From Bradyrhizobium sp. Ce-3 (lineage in GTDB: Bacteria > Pseudomonadota > Alphaproteobacteria > Rhizobiales > Xanthobacteraceae), in assembly GCF_022835695.1 (NCBI RefSeq), contig NZ_BQUV01000002.1, positions 124,001 to 188,000 of the forward strand: a stretch of 64,000 bases of DNA, in the 5' to 3' direction. A program made the position numbers and the translations under genes. The notes under the pieces are model-generated. The model did not search any database. It was given only the letters and a program-made list of their open reading frames with translations, and was not told where the DNA came from. Each line of letters begins with the position of its first letter. The stretch's first letter is position 1. This document shows, one piece after another, positions 51,565 through 59,560 of the stretch.

Positions 51565-54336
51565 TTATCCTCGTGCCTTGCCGGCGCTTTTCTTCGCGGG
51601 CGCTTTCGCTGGTGTCGATGATTTTGCAGGCGACGTCTTGGCACCGGAGGCAACCGGCGCGCGCGCCTTGCTGGTCGCATCGGTCTTCGGCTTCGCCGCG
51701 GCCTTCTTCGAGGCAGCCTTCTTGGCGGGCTTGGTCTCGGCGTCGCCGTCGGTCTCTTCAGACTTGGCTGCCTTGCCTTTGCTGGCCTTGGCGGGCTTTG
51801 CCGCCTTCGCCTTGGCCTTCTTGCCGCCGCCCTTGGCCGCGCGTTCGTCGATCAGCGCGATCGCTTCCGCGAGCGTGACCTCGTCGGGCATGCGATCGCT
51901 CGGGATCGTCGCGTTGACGCCGCCGGCCGCAACATAGGCGCCGTAGCGGCCGTTCTTCAGCGCGACCGCGCCGAGCGTCGGGTGATCGCCGAGCGGCTTG
52001 CCGGGATCGGCGCCGAAGCGGCGGCCGCTCGGGCCCTTGGCGATCTTCTCCGCGATCAGCGTGACGGCGCGGTTCAACCCGATCTCGAACACCTCGTCGC
52101 CGGCCTCGAGGCTGGCATAGGTCTTCTCATGCTTCACGAACGGCCCGAAGCGGCCGAGACCGGCGGTGATCGGCTGCCCGCTTTCCGGATGCTTGCCGAT
52201 CTCGCGCGGCAGCGACAGCAGCTTCAGCGCCAGTTCGAGATCGACATCGGCAGGCGAGGTGCCTTTCGGAATTCCCGCGCGCTTCGGCTTCTCGCCTTCG
52301 GCATAATCCTTCTGCTCGCCGAGCTGGATGTAGGGACCGAAGCGGCCGGCCTTCACCGTGACATCGAACCCGCTGTCGGGATCGGTGCCGAGCACCCGAT
52401 CGGCGCTCTCGGCGCTGTCGGCCGCGAGCGGGCGGGTGTAACGGCATTCCGGATAGTTCGAGCAGCCGACGAAGGCGCCGAACTTGCCGGCCTTGAGGTT
52501 GAGCCGGCCGGTGCCGCAGGTCGGGCACTGCCTGACGTCGCCGCCATCGGCGCGCGGCGGATAGATATGCGGGCCGAGCATCTCGTCGAGCGCGTCCAGC
52601 ACCTCGGCGACGCGCAGGTCCTTGATGTCGTTGACCGCGCCGATGAAGCCGCGCCAGAAATCCTGCAGCACCTGCTGCCAGCCGATCTCGTTGTTGGAGA
52701 CGCGGTCGAGCTGCTCCTCGAGATCGGCGGTGAAGTCGTATTCGACATAGCGCGAGAAGAAATTCTCCAGGAACGCGACCACGACGCGGCCCTTGTCCTC
52801 GCCGTGCAGCCGCTTCTTCTCGAGCTTGACGTAGCCGCGGTCCTTCAGCACCTGCAGGATCGAGGCGTAGGTCGAGGGACGGCCGATGCCGAGCTCTTCC
52901 ATCCGCTTCACCAATGATGCTTCCGAGAAGCGCGGCGGCGGCTCGGTGAAATGCTGGGTGACGGCGAGGCTCTGGCGCTTCACCGCCTCGCCCTGGCTCA
53001 TCGCGGGCAGGCGGCGGGAATCCTCGTCCTCTTCGTCGTCGCGGCTTTCCTGGTAGAGCGCGAGGAAGCCGTCGAACTTGATGACCTGGCCGGAGGCGCG
53101 CAGCTCCAGCACGCGGGCGCCGGCCCTGGCTTCGATGTCGACCGTGGTGCGCTCCAGCTCGGCCGATTCCATCTGGCTCGCAATGGTGCGCTTCCAGATC
53201 AGTTCGTAGAGCCGCGCCTGATCGGCATCGAGCCTGCGGCCGATCGTGGCCGGGCGACGCGACAGATCGGTCGGGCGGATCGCTTCGTGCGCTTCCTGCG
53301 CGTTCTTGGCCTTGGCCTGGTACTGGCGCGGCGCGTCCGGCACATAGGCGTTGCCGTAATCCTCGCCGATCACCTTGCGGGCCTGCGTGATCGCGGACGG
53401 ATCGATCTGCACGCCGTCGGTTCGCATATAGGTGATCAGGCCGGTGGTCTCGCCGCCGATGTCGATGCCTTCATAGAGCCGCTGTGCGATGCGCATGGTG
53501 TGCGCCGGCGCGAAGCCGAGCTTGCGGCTGGCCTCCTGCTGCAGGGTCGAAGTGGTGAAGGGGGCCTGCGGATTGCGCCGGGCCGGCTTGGCCTCGACGG
53601 TCGCGACCTTGAACAGCGCGGCCTCGATCGCCTTCTTGAAGTCCTCGGCTTCCGCGCCGGAGCCGATGTCGAGCCGTGCGATCTTCTTGCCGTCGGCGCC
53701 GACCAGGCGCGCCTCGAAGGCTTCGCCGCGCGGCGTCAGCAGCGTCGCGACCAGCGACCAGTACTCACGCGGCACGAACTTCTCGATCTCGAGCTCGCGG
53801 TCGCAGACCAGCCGCAGCGCGACCGACTGCACGCGACCGGCGGAGCGGGCGCCGGGCAGCTTGCGCCACAGCACGGGAGAAAGGGTGAAGCCGACCAGAT
53901 AGTCCAGCGCGCGGCGCGCCATATAGGCGTCGACCAGCGCGCCGTCGATCTGGCGCGGCGCCTTCATGGCGTCGGTGACGGCCTGCTTGGTGATGGCGTT
54001 GAACACCACGCGCTCGACCTTCTGGTCCTTCAGTGCGCGCTTCTCCTTCATCACCTCCAGCACGTGCCAGGAGATCGCTTCGCCCTCGCGATCAGGGTCG
54101 GTTGCGAGGATCAGGCGGTCGGCCCCTTTGAGCGCCTTGGCGATGTCGTTGAGCCGGCTCGCAGCCTTGGCATCGACCTCCCAGATCATCTGGAAATTGG
54201 CGTCGGGATCGACGGAACCGTTCTTGGCCGGGAGGTCGCGAACATGGCCGAACGACGCCAGGACCTCGTAGGAGGACCCCAGATATTTGTTGATCGTCTT
54301 GGCCTTGGCCGGCGACTCCACAATGACGATATTCAT
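51565..54336 (-). CDS. topA: DNA topoisomerase I
   Basis: Type IA topoisomerase relaxing negative supercoils, 923 residues. TOPRIM: MNIVIVESPAKAKTINKYLGSSYEVLASFGHVRDLP and DPDREGEAISWH. Active-site Tyr in GLITYMRTDGVQI. One four-Cys zinc finger (CPTCGTGRLNLKAGKFGAFVGCSNYPEC) is followed by repeated topo C-terminal domains that lack the cysteines. The last 90 residues are a Lys/Ala-rich tail (PAKPAKASKGKAAKSEETDG), typical of Rhizobiales. rnr follows without a gap. Confidence 0.97.
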   Translation of the reverse strand: MNIVIVESPAKAKTINKYLGSSYEVLASFGHVRDLPAKNGSVDPDANFQMIWEVDAKAASRLNDIAKALKGADRLILATDPDREGEAISWHVLEVMKEKRALKDQKVERVVFNAITKQAVTDAMKAPRQIDGALVDAYMARRALDYLVGFTLSPVLWRKLPGARSAGRVQSVALRLVCDRELEIEKFVPREYWSLVATLLTPRGEAFEARLVGADGKKIARLDIGSGAEAEDFKKAIEAALFKVATVEAKPARRNPQAPFTTSTLQQEASRKLGFAPAHTMRIAQRLYEGIDIGGETTGLITYMRTDGVQIDPSAITQARKVIGEDYGNAYVPDAPRQYQAKAKNAQEAHEAIRPTDLSRRPATIGRRLDADQARLYELIWKRTIASQMESAELERTTVDIEARAGARVLELRASGQVIKFDGFLALYQESRDDEEDEDSRRLPAMSQGEAVKRQSLAVTQHFTEPPPRFSEASLVKRMEELGIGRPSTYASILQVLKDRGYVKLEKKRLHGEDKGRVVVAFLENFFSRYVEYDFTADLEEQLDRVSNNEIGWQQVLQDFWRGFIGAVNDIKDLRVAEVLDALDEMLGPHIYPPRADGGDVRQCPTCGTGRLNLKAGKFGAFVGCSNYPECRYTRPLAADSAESADRVLGTDPDSGFDVTVKAGRFGPYIQLGEQKDYAEGEKPKRAGIPKGTSPADVDLELALKLLSLPREIGKHPESGQPITAGLGRFGPFVKHEKTYASLEAGDEVFEIGLNRAVTLIAEKIAKGPSGRRFGADPGKPLGDHPTLGAVALKNGRYGAYVAAGGVNATIPSDRMPDEVTLAEAIALIDERAAKGGGKKAKAKAAKPAKASKGKAAKSEETDGDAETKPAKKAASKKAAAKPKTDATSKARAPVASGAKTSPAKSSTPAKAPAKKSAGKARG

Positions 54337-54544
54337 GTCATTCCAATAGCTTACGGGAAAACTTGAAGGCGGGATCCGCTAGACTCGCGACCCGCTATGT
54401 CGGGGCGAACATGGGTGCTGAGGCGGTCGGTGTCAAATCGCCAGATATTGAAGGGCGGGTCCAAGTTGTGGAGTTTCTATCCCGTGGGTTGAAAAATGCG
54501 TCCTAGAGTTGCGGCCGGAAAGGGCGTATCTCTTTATATATAGG

Positions 54545-54805
54545 GTGGGAATCGGATTAGGCCTTTTGAGCAGCACAGGGGGCGGCCGGAAGCGCAGGGC
54601 GTCCGGCCGGCGGCGACCGGCGGGCGACGAGACAGCTCGGAAGGGCTCTCCGGATGACGCCCTGGTCCTGATCGCAGCCGCCGCGACCGAACTCGCCAAA
54701 CTCGCCCAGCGCCACAGATTCGAGGTCCTCGACCATTTGCTCGCGATGGCCCGGCTGGAAGCCGAGGAGCAATTGCGCGCCCGCAGCCGACGGAGGCTGT
54801 CGTGA
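54545..54805 (+). CDS. Small hypothetical protein, C-terminal helix
   Basis: A short ORF whose C-terminal half (DALVLIAAAATELAKLAQRHRFEVLDHLLAMARLEAEEQLRARSRRRLS) reads like a conserved amphipathic helix pair; the N-terminal half is Arg/Gly-rich and looks disordered. Start is uncertain: GTG 54545 or TTG 54566 are the options and neither has a strong ribosome site. Divergent from topA. I have seen no defined function for such proteins. Confidence 0.45.
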   Translation: MGIGLGLLSSTGGGRKRRASGRRRPAGDETARKGSPDDALVLIAAAATELAKLAQRHRFEVLDHLLAMARLEAEEQLRARSRRRLS

Positions 54806-54825
54806 GGGGTACCTGAACTCTCACC

Positions 54826-54947
54826 ACGTCATCCCGGCGAAGGCCGCCCATAACCACAGAGTTCTGTTGTTGAAGAGGGCTGTGGCCCCAGCGTCGCGTG
54901 ACAATTGAGATTTGGGGTAATGGGTCCTGGCTTTCGCCAGGACGACG
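54826..54947. repeat. Dispersed palindromic repeat, family B copy 2
   Basis: CGTCATCCCGGCGAAGGC at the left and GCTTTCGCCAGGACGACG at the right, with GGCTGTGGCCCCAGCGTCGCG inside. Compared with the copy at 35113 the left arm is shortened and the right arm has changed, so this copy is decaying. Confidence 0.8.
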
Positions 54948-54987
54948 ATGAGGATGGTTCGCGATTCAAGTTGTCACACCGCGCGGT

Positions 54988-55092
54988 GTCGTCGCCCGGC
55001 TCGACCGGGCGATCCGGTATTCCAGAGACGGTTGTGCTTGAGCCGAGAGGCCGCGGCGTACTGGATCGCCCGGTCGAGGCCGGGCGATGACA
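54988..55092. repeat. Dispersed palindromic repeat, family A copy 4
   Basis: GTCGTCGCCCGG-CTCGA-CCGGGCGATCC at the left and GATCGCCCGG-TCGAGG-CCGGGCGATGAC at the right. The inner words CCAGAGACGG and GGCCGCGGCGTACTGG are nearly identical to the copy at 23515. Confidence 0.88.
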
Positions 55093-55153
55093 GTGTGGAT
55101 GAGGACGCAGCTTCGCGTTCTCGCGACATGACGCGGGCGCGCACTTGTCCCGC

Positions 55154-55259
55154 CGTCATTCCGGGGCAGCCCGAAGGGCTGAGCCCGGAATCCATTGGGC
55201 CGCAAAACACGTGGTGGAATGGATTCCGGGCTCTCGCTTCGCGAGCCCCGGAATGACGG
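55154..55259. repeat. Dispersed palindromic repeat, family C copy 1
   Basis: CGTCATTCCGGGGC at the left, CCCCGGAATGACG at the right, with inner arms GGAATCCATT and AATGGATTCC facing each other: a nested hairpin of about 106 bp. A second copy is at 60804. Confidence 0.88.
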
Positions 55260-55268
55260 CGAAGAGTG

Positions 55269-55742
55269 CTACGCCGATGCGCGCTTTGCCACCTTCCGCA
55301 CCGGCCGCAGCTTTAGCGTGGTATCCGCCGCCCCCAGCACGCGGCCGTCTTGCGACAACAGCGCGAGCTTCTTCACCGGCTTGCCCCTGTCGCGATCGAC
55401 CATGATGGTCGCGATCTCGTCCGGATGCTCGTCGAACTCCTCGGTCCATTGCCGGAGCGCGACCAGGATCGGGAAGATGCCGTGGCCCTTCGGCGTCAGC
55501 ACATATTCCTGATAGGCGCTGCCGTCGGAGGCGGGGACCGTCTTCAAGATGCCGCGCTCGACCAGCGTGCGCAGCCGGGTGGCGAGGATGTTCTTGGCCA
55601 ACCCGAGGCTCGCCTGGAATTCGCCGAACCGGCGCCGGCCGAGGCTGGCGTCACGGATAATCAACAGCGACCACCAGTCGCCGAACACGTCGAGCGCGCG
55701 GGCCACCGGGCAGCTGTCGCCTGCGAGGCTGGTTCGTTTCAC
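55269..55742 (-). CDS. HxlR-family regulator
   Basis: A 157-residue winged-helix regulator: CPVARALDVFGDWWSLLIIRDASLGRRRFGEFQASLGLAKNILATRLRTLVERGILKTVP is the HxlR domain with its N-terminal Cys (CPVA) in the position often used for redox or electrophile sensing. A C-terminal extension of about 50 residues (VKKLALLSQDGRVLGAADTTLKLRP) goes beyond the minimal family. Divergent from an SDR gene with a long inverted repeat between, so it very likely represses that gene and itself. Confidence 0.92.
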   Translation of the reverse strand: MKRTSLAGDSCPVARALDVFGDWWSLLIIRDASLGRRRFGEFQASLGLAKNILATRLRTLVERGILKTVPASDGSAYQEYVLTPKGHGIFPILVALRQWTEEFDEHPDEIATIMVDRDRGKPVKKLALLSQDGRVLGAADTTLKLRPVRKVAKRASA

Positions 55743-55780
55743 GGCGCGCTCTCCAAAAGTCGGGCCATCACGGCCTTGTG

Positions 55781-55838
55781 TGGTTGCAATATTAAACCGT
55801 ATGCCCTAGGTAGGCAATGAAGTTTAATAATGCAACCA
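55781..55838. promoter_or_regulatory. 17-bp inverted repeat operator between hxlR and SDR gene
   Basis: TGGTTGCAATATTAAAC (55781-55797) and GTTTAATAATGCAACCA (55822-55838) are complementary except for one base pair, separated by 24 bp. It lies in the 109-bp divergent spacer, ending 13 bp before the SDR start codon. An HxlR dimer pair binding both arms is the natural reading. Confidence 0.75.
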
Positions 55839-55851
55839 ACTGGAGGCGGAC

Positions 55852-56625
55852 ATGAGACTGGCAAACAAGACGGCGTTGATCACCGGCGGCAACAGCGGCA
55901 TCGGGCTTGCGACAGCAAAGCTGTTCGTGGCCGAAGGCGCCAAGGTCGTCATCACCGGGCGCAACAGGGAAACGCTCGCGGCGGCGGCCAAGGAGCTCGG
56001 GCCGAACGGATTCGCGGTCGTGGCCGATGCCACCGATGTCGCGGCGCTGGAGGCCGCGGTGAAGCAGGGCGCCGAGAAGTTCGGCAAATACGACGTGCTG
56101 TTCGCCAATGCCGGCATTCCCGGCCAGACGCCGGTCGGCGGCACCACGCTGGCCGCATTCGAGAACGTGATCCGCACCAATCTCACCGGCGTGTTCTTCA
56201 CCGTGCAGGCGGCCGCGCCCTATCTCAACGACGGCGCATCCATCATCCTCAACGGCTCGGTGATTTCGGTGCTCGGCAATCCCGGTTACTCGGCCTATGC
56301 CGCGAGCAAGGCCGGCGTGCGCGCGATGGCGCGGGTGATGGCCTCAGAACTGTCGCCGCGCAATATCCGCGTCAACGTGGTGGCGCCGGGCGCCGTGCGT
56401 ACGCCGATCTGGGGCGCGGCGATTGCAACGCCTGAAGCCGAGAAGGTGTTCGAGCAGCGGATCGGCAAGACCACGCCGCTCGGGCGGATCGGCGAACCCG
56501 ATCACATCTCGAAGACGGTGCTGTTCCTGGCGTCCGACGATGCGGCGCATGTACAGGGGCAGGAGCTGTTCATCGATGGCGGTGCAACGGCATCTCCCGC
56601 CGGCGCGCCGATCTATCGCGGCTAG
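55852..56625 (+). CDS. SDR-family NAD(P) oxidoreductase
   Basis: Classical short-chain dehydrogenase/reductase of 257 residues: cofactor motif TGGNSGIG at 11-18, NAG (FANAGIPG), catalytic Ser in LNGSVISV and YSAYAASK (Y-x3-K). The Arg in VVITGRNRE suggests NADP preference. Start has ACTGGAGGCGGAC upstream. Controlled, by context, by the divergent HxlR protein. Such pairs often answer electrophile or quinone stress; substrate not known. A strong hairpin follows the stop. Confidence 0.95.
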   Translation: MRLANKTALITGGNSGIGLATAKLFVAEGAKVVITGRNRETLAAAAKELGPNGFAVVADATDVAALEAAVKQGAEKFGKYDVLFANAGIPGQTPVGGTTLAAFENVIRTNLTGVFFTVQAAAPYLNDGASIILNGSVISVLGNPGYSAYAASKAGVRAMARVMASELSPRNIRVNVVAPGAVRTPIWGAAIATPEAEKVFEQRIGKTTPLGRIGEPDHISKTVLFLASDDAAHVQGQELFIDGGATASPAGAPIYRG

Positions 56626-56630
56626 CACCC

Positions 56631-56670
56631 CCGTTCCGATCAGATCGGAACGGAGCTCCGGAGTTTTTCT
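56631..56670 (+). terminator. Hairpin after SDR gene
   Basis: CCGTTCCGATC and GATCGGAACGG are perfect 11-bp arms around one base, followed by a second small CTCCGGAG palindrome and TTTTT. A probable intrinsic terminator of the SDR gene. Confidence 0.65.
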
Positions 56671-56721
56671 GACGCGTTTTCTTCACGCGAACCGGTGGCG
56701 ACTTCGCTTGAAAACGCTCTA
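56670..56721. repeat. Dispersed palindromic repeat, family F copy 2
   Basis: TGACGCGTTTTCTTCACGCG to GAAAACGCTCT; the ends GCGTTTTC and GAAAACGC are complementary. Related to the element at 20022. Confidence 0.65.
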
Positions 56722-56879
56722 GTTTGTTTCTCATTGTAACGAGCGGCCGGTGTGAAACCGATCACACCGGCCGTCATCGTGCGCGACTATGGTGGCTTGC
56801 ATTGAACCTTTGACGTACTTGCCCGGACTCCTCAATGGGCGGGGAATTTTTTCACCACGGAATCATTTGGAGTGCCGTC

Positions 56880-57050
56880 ATGCCGAAAGCCGCAGCCCGC
56901 ATTTCGACGTCGATCCCGGTTTCATCCGCGTCCCAGAGCTCAGACAGTTCCGATACGACACAGTTTGTGACCGTCGCGCTGTTTTCCGGCATCGGCCTGT
57001 TGATTTCGCTGGTCGCCGTCATTTTCGGCATCCAAGGCGTCTGGTCCTGA
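56880..57050 (+). CDS. 56-residue small membrane protein
   Basis: ATG 56880 with TTGGAGTGCCGTC in front. The product has a Ser-rich N-terminal half (STSIPVSSASQSSDSSDTTQ) and one C-terminal membrane helix (FVTVALFSGIGLLISLVAVIFGIQG). It stands alone between the SDR gene and the converging azoreductase gene. The clear ribosome site and unbroken hydrophobic helix support a real gene. No function is known to me. Confidence 0.65.
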   Translation: MPKAAARISTSIPVSSASQSSDSSDTTQFVTVALFSGIGLLISLVAVIFGIQGVWS

Positions 57051-57116
57051 ATCCATCCCGGCGGCCTGCCGCCACCAAGGCGACGGCAGGCACCCACGCT
57101 CACGCTTTTGATCGCG

Positions 57117-57725
57117 TCAGGCGGCGTTGAGGCTGCCGGCAGCCTGCAGTGCGCCCGCAACTGCTTTCTCGCGATGCTCGGGACCGACCTGGATGCCGTC
57201 GGCCGGGATGAATTCCACGTTCCTGACGCCCATGAAGCCGAACACGCCGCGCAGATAGGTCTCGAGATGCTCGAGTGCGGCCATCGGCGTGTCGGCGCCG
57301 TAATAGCCGCCGCGCGAGATCGCGATGATGACGCGCTTGTTGCCGGCAAGTCCCTCGACCCCGCCGGCGCCGTATTTGAAGGTCTTGCCCGCGACCATGA
57401 TGCGGTCGATCCAGGCCTTGAGCTGCGAGGGGATGGTGAAATTGTACATGGGGGCGCCGACCACGACGATGTCGGCGGCGAGGAATTCGTCGAGCACCGC
57501 CTGGCCGGCCGCGATGTCGTCGCGCACCGACGGATCTGGGGCCGCGCCTTGGCTCGCGGCGAGGTGCAGGCCGGAGAGGTGGGCGAGCGGGGTCTGGGTC
57601 AGGTCGCGGTAGGTCACGACCAGGCCGGGATTGGCCTGGCGGAGCCGCTCGACGGCGGCGGCGGAAACCTGGCGGCTGACGGAGTGGGGGCCGAGGACCG
57701 AGGAGTCGATGTGCAGAAGTTTCAT
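57117..57725 (-). CDS. azoR: FMN-dependent NADH-azoreductase
   Basis: Flavodoxin-like quinone/azo reductase of 202 residues: [28 protein letters not shown] gives the FMN phosphate loop, [31 protein letters not shown] is the AzoR signature, and [11 protein letters not shown] the later flavin contact. It reduces quinones and azo compounds by two-electron transfer. Start at 57725 with AAAGGTGACCCC upstream. Divergent from an HxlR gene, a known arrangement for quinone-stress-induced azoreductases (YodB/AzoR1 type in Bacillus). Confidence 0.93.
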   Translation of the reverse strand: MKLLHIDSSVLGPHSVSRQVSAAAVERLRQANPGLVVTYRDLTQTPLAHLSGLHLAASQGAAPDPSVRDDIAAGQAVLDEFLAADIVVVGAPMYNFTIPSQLKAWIDRIMVAGKTFKYGAGGVEGLAGNKRVIIAISRGGYYGADTPMAALEHLETYLRGVFGFMGVRNVEFIPADGIQVGPEHREKAVAGALQAAGSLNAA

Positions 57726-57739
57726 GGCAGGGGTCACCT

Positions 57740-57768
57740 TTGGTATAGGTTTGTAACTGGCGCTATAT
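57740..57768 (+). promoter_or_regulatory. Possible promoter in azoR-hxlR spacer
   Basis: TTGGTA, 17 bp, CTATAT in the 99-bp divergent spacer, pointing toward the HxlR gene. The -35 and -10 matches are moderate and no transcript evidence is available. The same segment would be the place for the HxlR operator. Confidence 0.35.
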
Positions 57769-57824
57769 GAGTGACCGCCCTAAATCTCCGCAAGAACGCA
57801 CATTTTTGAAACCCGAGCACACCA

Positions 57825-58232
57825 ATGACACCCGAGCACATCGATGTAACCGCCGAAACCGGCCTGCCGCGTCAACCCGGGACGCATCAGGACTGCCGCG
57901 GCGTGGCCTCCGTGCTGTCGCGGGTCGGCGACAAATGGAGCGTGCTGGTCATCATGCTGCTGCGCGACGGACCCCGCCGCTTCAACGAGCTGAAGCGGAT
58001 GATCAACGGCATCTCGCAGCGCATGCTGACCCTGACCCTGCGCGGGCTGGAGCGCGATGGTCTGGTGACGCGCACGGTGTTTCCGACCATTCCGCCGCGG
58101 GTCGATTACGAACTGACCGATCTCGGCCGCGGGCTCGCCGTCCCCGTCATGGCACTCGGCGAATGGGCGTTCGCGCATCTGCCGGAGATCGAGGGCGCGC
58201 GACAGGATTTCGATGCGCGGACTGCGGAGTGA
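57825..58232 (+). CDS. HxlR-family regulator
   Basis: A 135-residue winged-helix regulator: DCRGVASVLSRVGDKWSVLVIMLLRDGPRRFNELKRMINGISQRMLTLTLRGLERDGLVTRTVFPTIPPRVDYELTDLGRGL is the HxlR domain, with the conserved N-terminal Cys (DCRG) used as redox switch in YodB-like members. Divergent from azoR, so quinone or diamide-type induction of azoR is the likely circuit (inference). Distinct from the longer HxlR at 55269. A short family-E repeat follows the stop. Confidence 0.93.
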   Translation: MTPEHIDVTAETGLPRQPGTHQDCRGVASVLSRVGDKWSVLVIMLLRDGPRRFNELKRMINGISQRMLTLTLRGLERDGLVTRTVFPTIPPRVDYELTDLGRGLAVPVMALGEWAFAHLPEIEGARQDFDARTAE

Positions 58233-58243
58233 AATCTAGACCC

Positions 58244-58283
58244 GTCACCCTGAGGAGCGCGTTCCGCGCCCCTCAGGATGACG
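58244..58283. repeat. Dispersed palindromic repeat, family E short copy
   Basis: GTCACCCTGAGGAGCGCG, TTCC, GCGCCCCTCAGGATGACG: a 40-bp minimal hairpin form of the element at 35760, lacking its inner segment. Confidence 0.75.
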
Positions 58284-58317
58284 GTGAGGGATTTGTGCGA
58301 GCGAGAGATGCAGTTCG

Positions 58318-59433
58318 TCAAATCATCGACACCAGCCCGCCGCCGTGACGCTCGAGCTTACCTGCGAGTTCGAGCTCCAGCAGCACCGCGCGGACCACAG
58401 CGGGCGTGACGTCGGCCATCCGGATCAGATCGTCGAGGCTGATCGGGCTCGGCCCGAGCAGATTGACGATGCGGGCGCGATCCGACGCATCGGTGGCAAA
58501 ATCCAGCGGCTCGTCCTCCTCGCGTGCGCCAAGCATCACCGGCCGCTCCATGATCGGTGTCACCGCGCTGACGACGTCGGCGGCCTCGGTGACCAGCGTG
58601 GCGCCTTGCTTGATCAGATCGTTGGCGCCGGCTGCGCGCGGATCGATCGGCGAGCCCGGCACCGCGAATACCTCGCGGCCCTGTTCTGCGGCCATCCGCG
58701 CCGTGATCAGCGAACCCGAGCGATGCGCGGCCTCCACCACCACGACGCCGAGCGACGCGCCCGAGATCAGCCGGTTGCGGCGGGGGAAGTCGCGCGCCCG
58801 CGGCACGTGGCCGAGCGGCATCTCGGAGATCGCGGCGCCACGCGCGAGCAGGGCGGCCAGCAGGTCCTCGTGCTCCGGCGGGTAGATCCTGTCGTGGCCG
58901 CCGGCGAGCACGGCGACCGTGCCGCTCGCGACGGTGGCACGATGCGCCGCCTGGTCGATGCCGCGGGCCAGGCCGGAGATCACGACGAAGCCGGCATCGC
59001 CGAGATCGCGCGCCAGCTGGCCCGCAAATTTCAGCCCGGCGCCGGAGGCATTGCGCGAGCCGACGATCGCGATCATCGGCCGCATCAACGCCTCGCGCGC
59101 GCCGCGCACGGCGAGCAGCGGCGGCGCGTCGTCGATGGTGGCAAGCCGCGCCGGATAATGGGCTTCCTCGGGCGCGACCAGATCGATGCCGAATTTGCCG
59201 CAGGCCGCGAGCTCGGCTGCGGCGTCGGCCTCGCTGCAGATCCGCCCCGGACCCGATGCGCCGCCGCGGCGCGCCAGATCCGGCAGGCGTTCGAGTGCCT
59301 GTGCCGCATCGCCAAAATGGCGGAGCAGCGATGCGAAGGTGCGCGGGCCGACATTGTCGGAGCGGATCAGCCGCAGCCGGTTGAGCCGTTCGGCGTCGGT
59401 GAGTTTGGTGGCGCTGGACGGGCGGTCATGCAT
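58318..59433 (-). CDS. dprA: DNA-processing protein DprA
   Basis: Single-strand DNA-binding protein that loads RecA during natural transformation. The 371-residue product has an N-terminal SAM-like region ([27 protein letters not shown]), the Rossmann core ([94 protein letters not shown]) and a C-terminal winged helix ([37 protein letters not shown]). Start chosen at ATG 59433. plsY lies upstream on the same strand, though the amidase gene on the other strand intervenes. Confidence 0.95.
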   Translation of the reverse strand: MHDRPSSATKLTDAERLNRLRLIRSDNVGPRTFASLLRHFGDAAQALERLPDLARRGGASGPGRICSEADAAAELAACGKFGIDLVAPEEAHYPARLATIDDAPPLLAVRGAREALMRPMIAIVGSRNASGAGLKFAGQLARDLGDAGFVVISGLARGIDQAAHRATVASGTVAVLAGGHDRIYPPEHEDLLAALLARGAAISEMPLGHVPRARDFPRRNRLISGASLGVVVVEAAHRSGSLITARMAAEQGREVFAVPGSPIDPRAAGANDLIKQGATLVTEAADVVSAVTPIMERPVMLGAREEDEPLDFATDASDRARIVNLLGPSPISLDDLIRMADVTPAVVRAVLLELELAGKLERHGGGLVSMI

Positions 59434-59560
59434 GCGGGGCCCAGCTTCGCCCAACCTGAGATTGTGATCAACTGCGACATTGGCGCAGCCGCGCCCGACG
59501 CGCTACAAGCGCTAGCCAAGAAGCCGACCAAGAAGCCGTCAAGAAACAGGAAGTCCGCCG

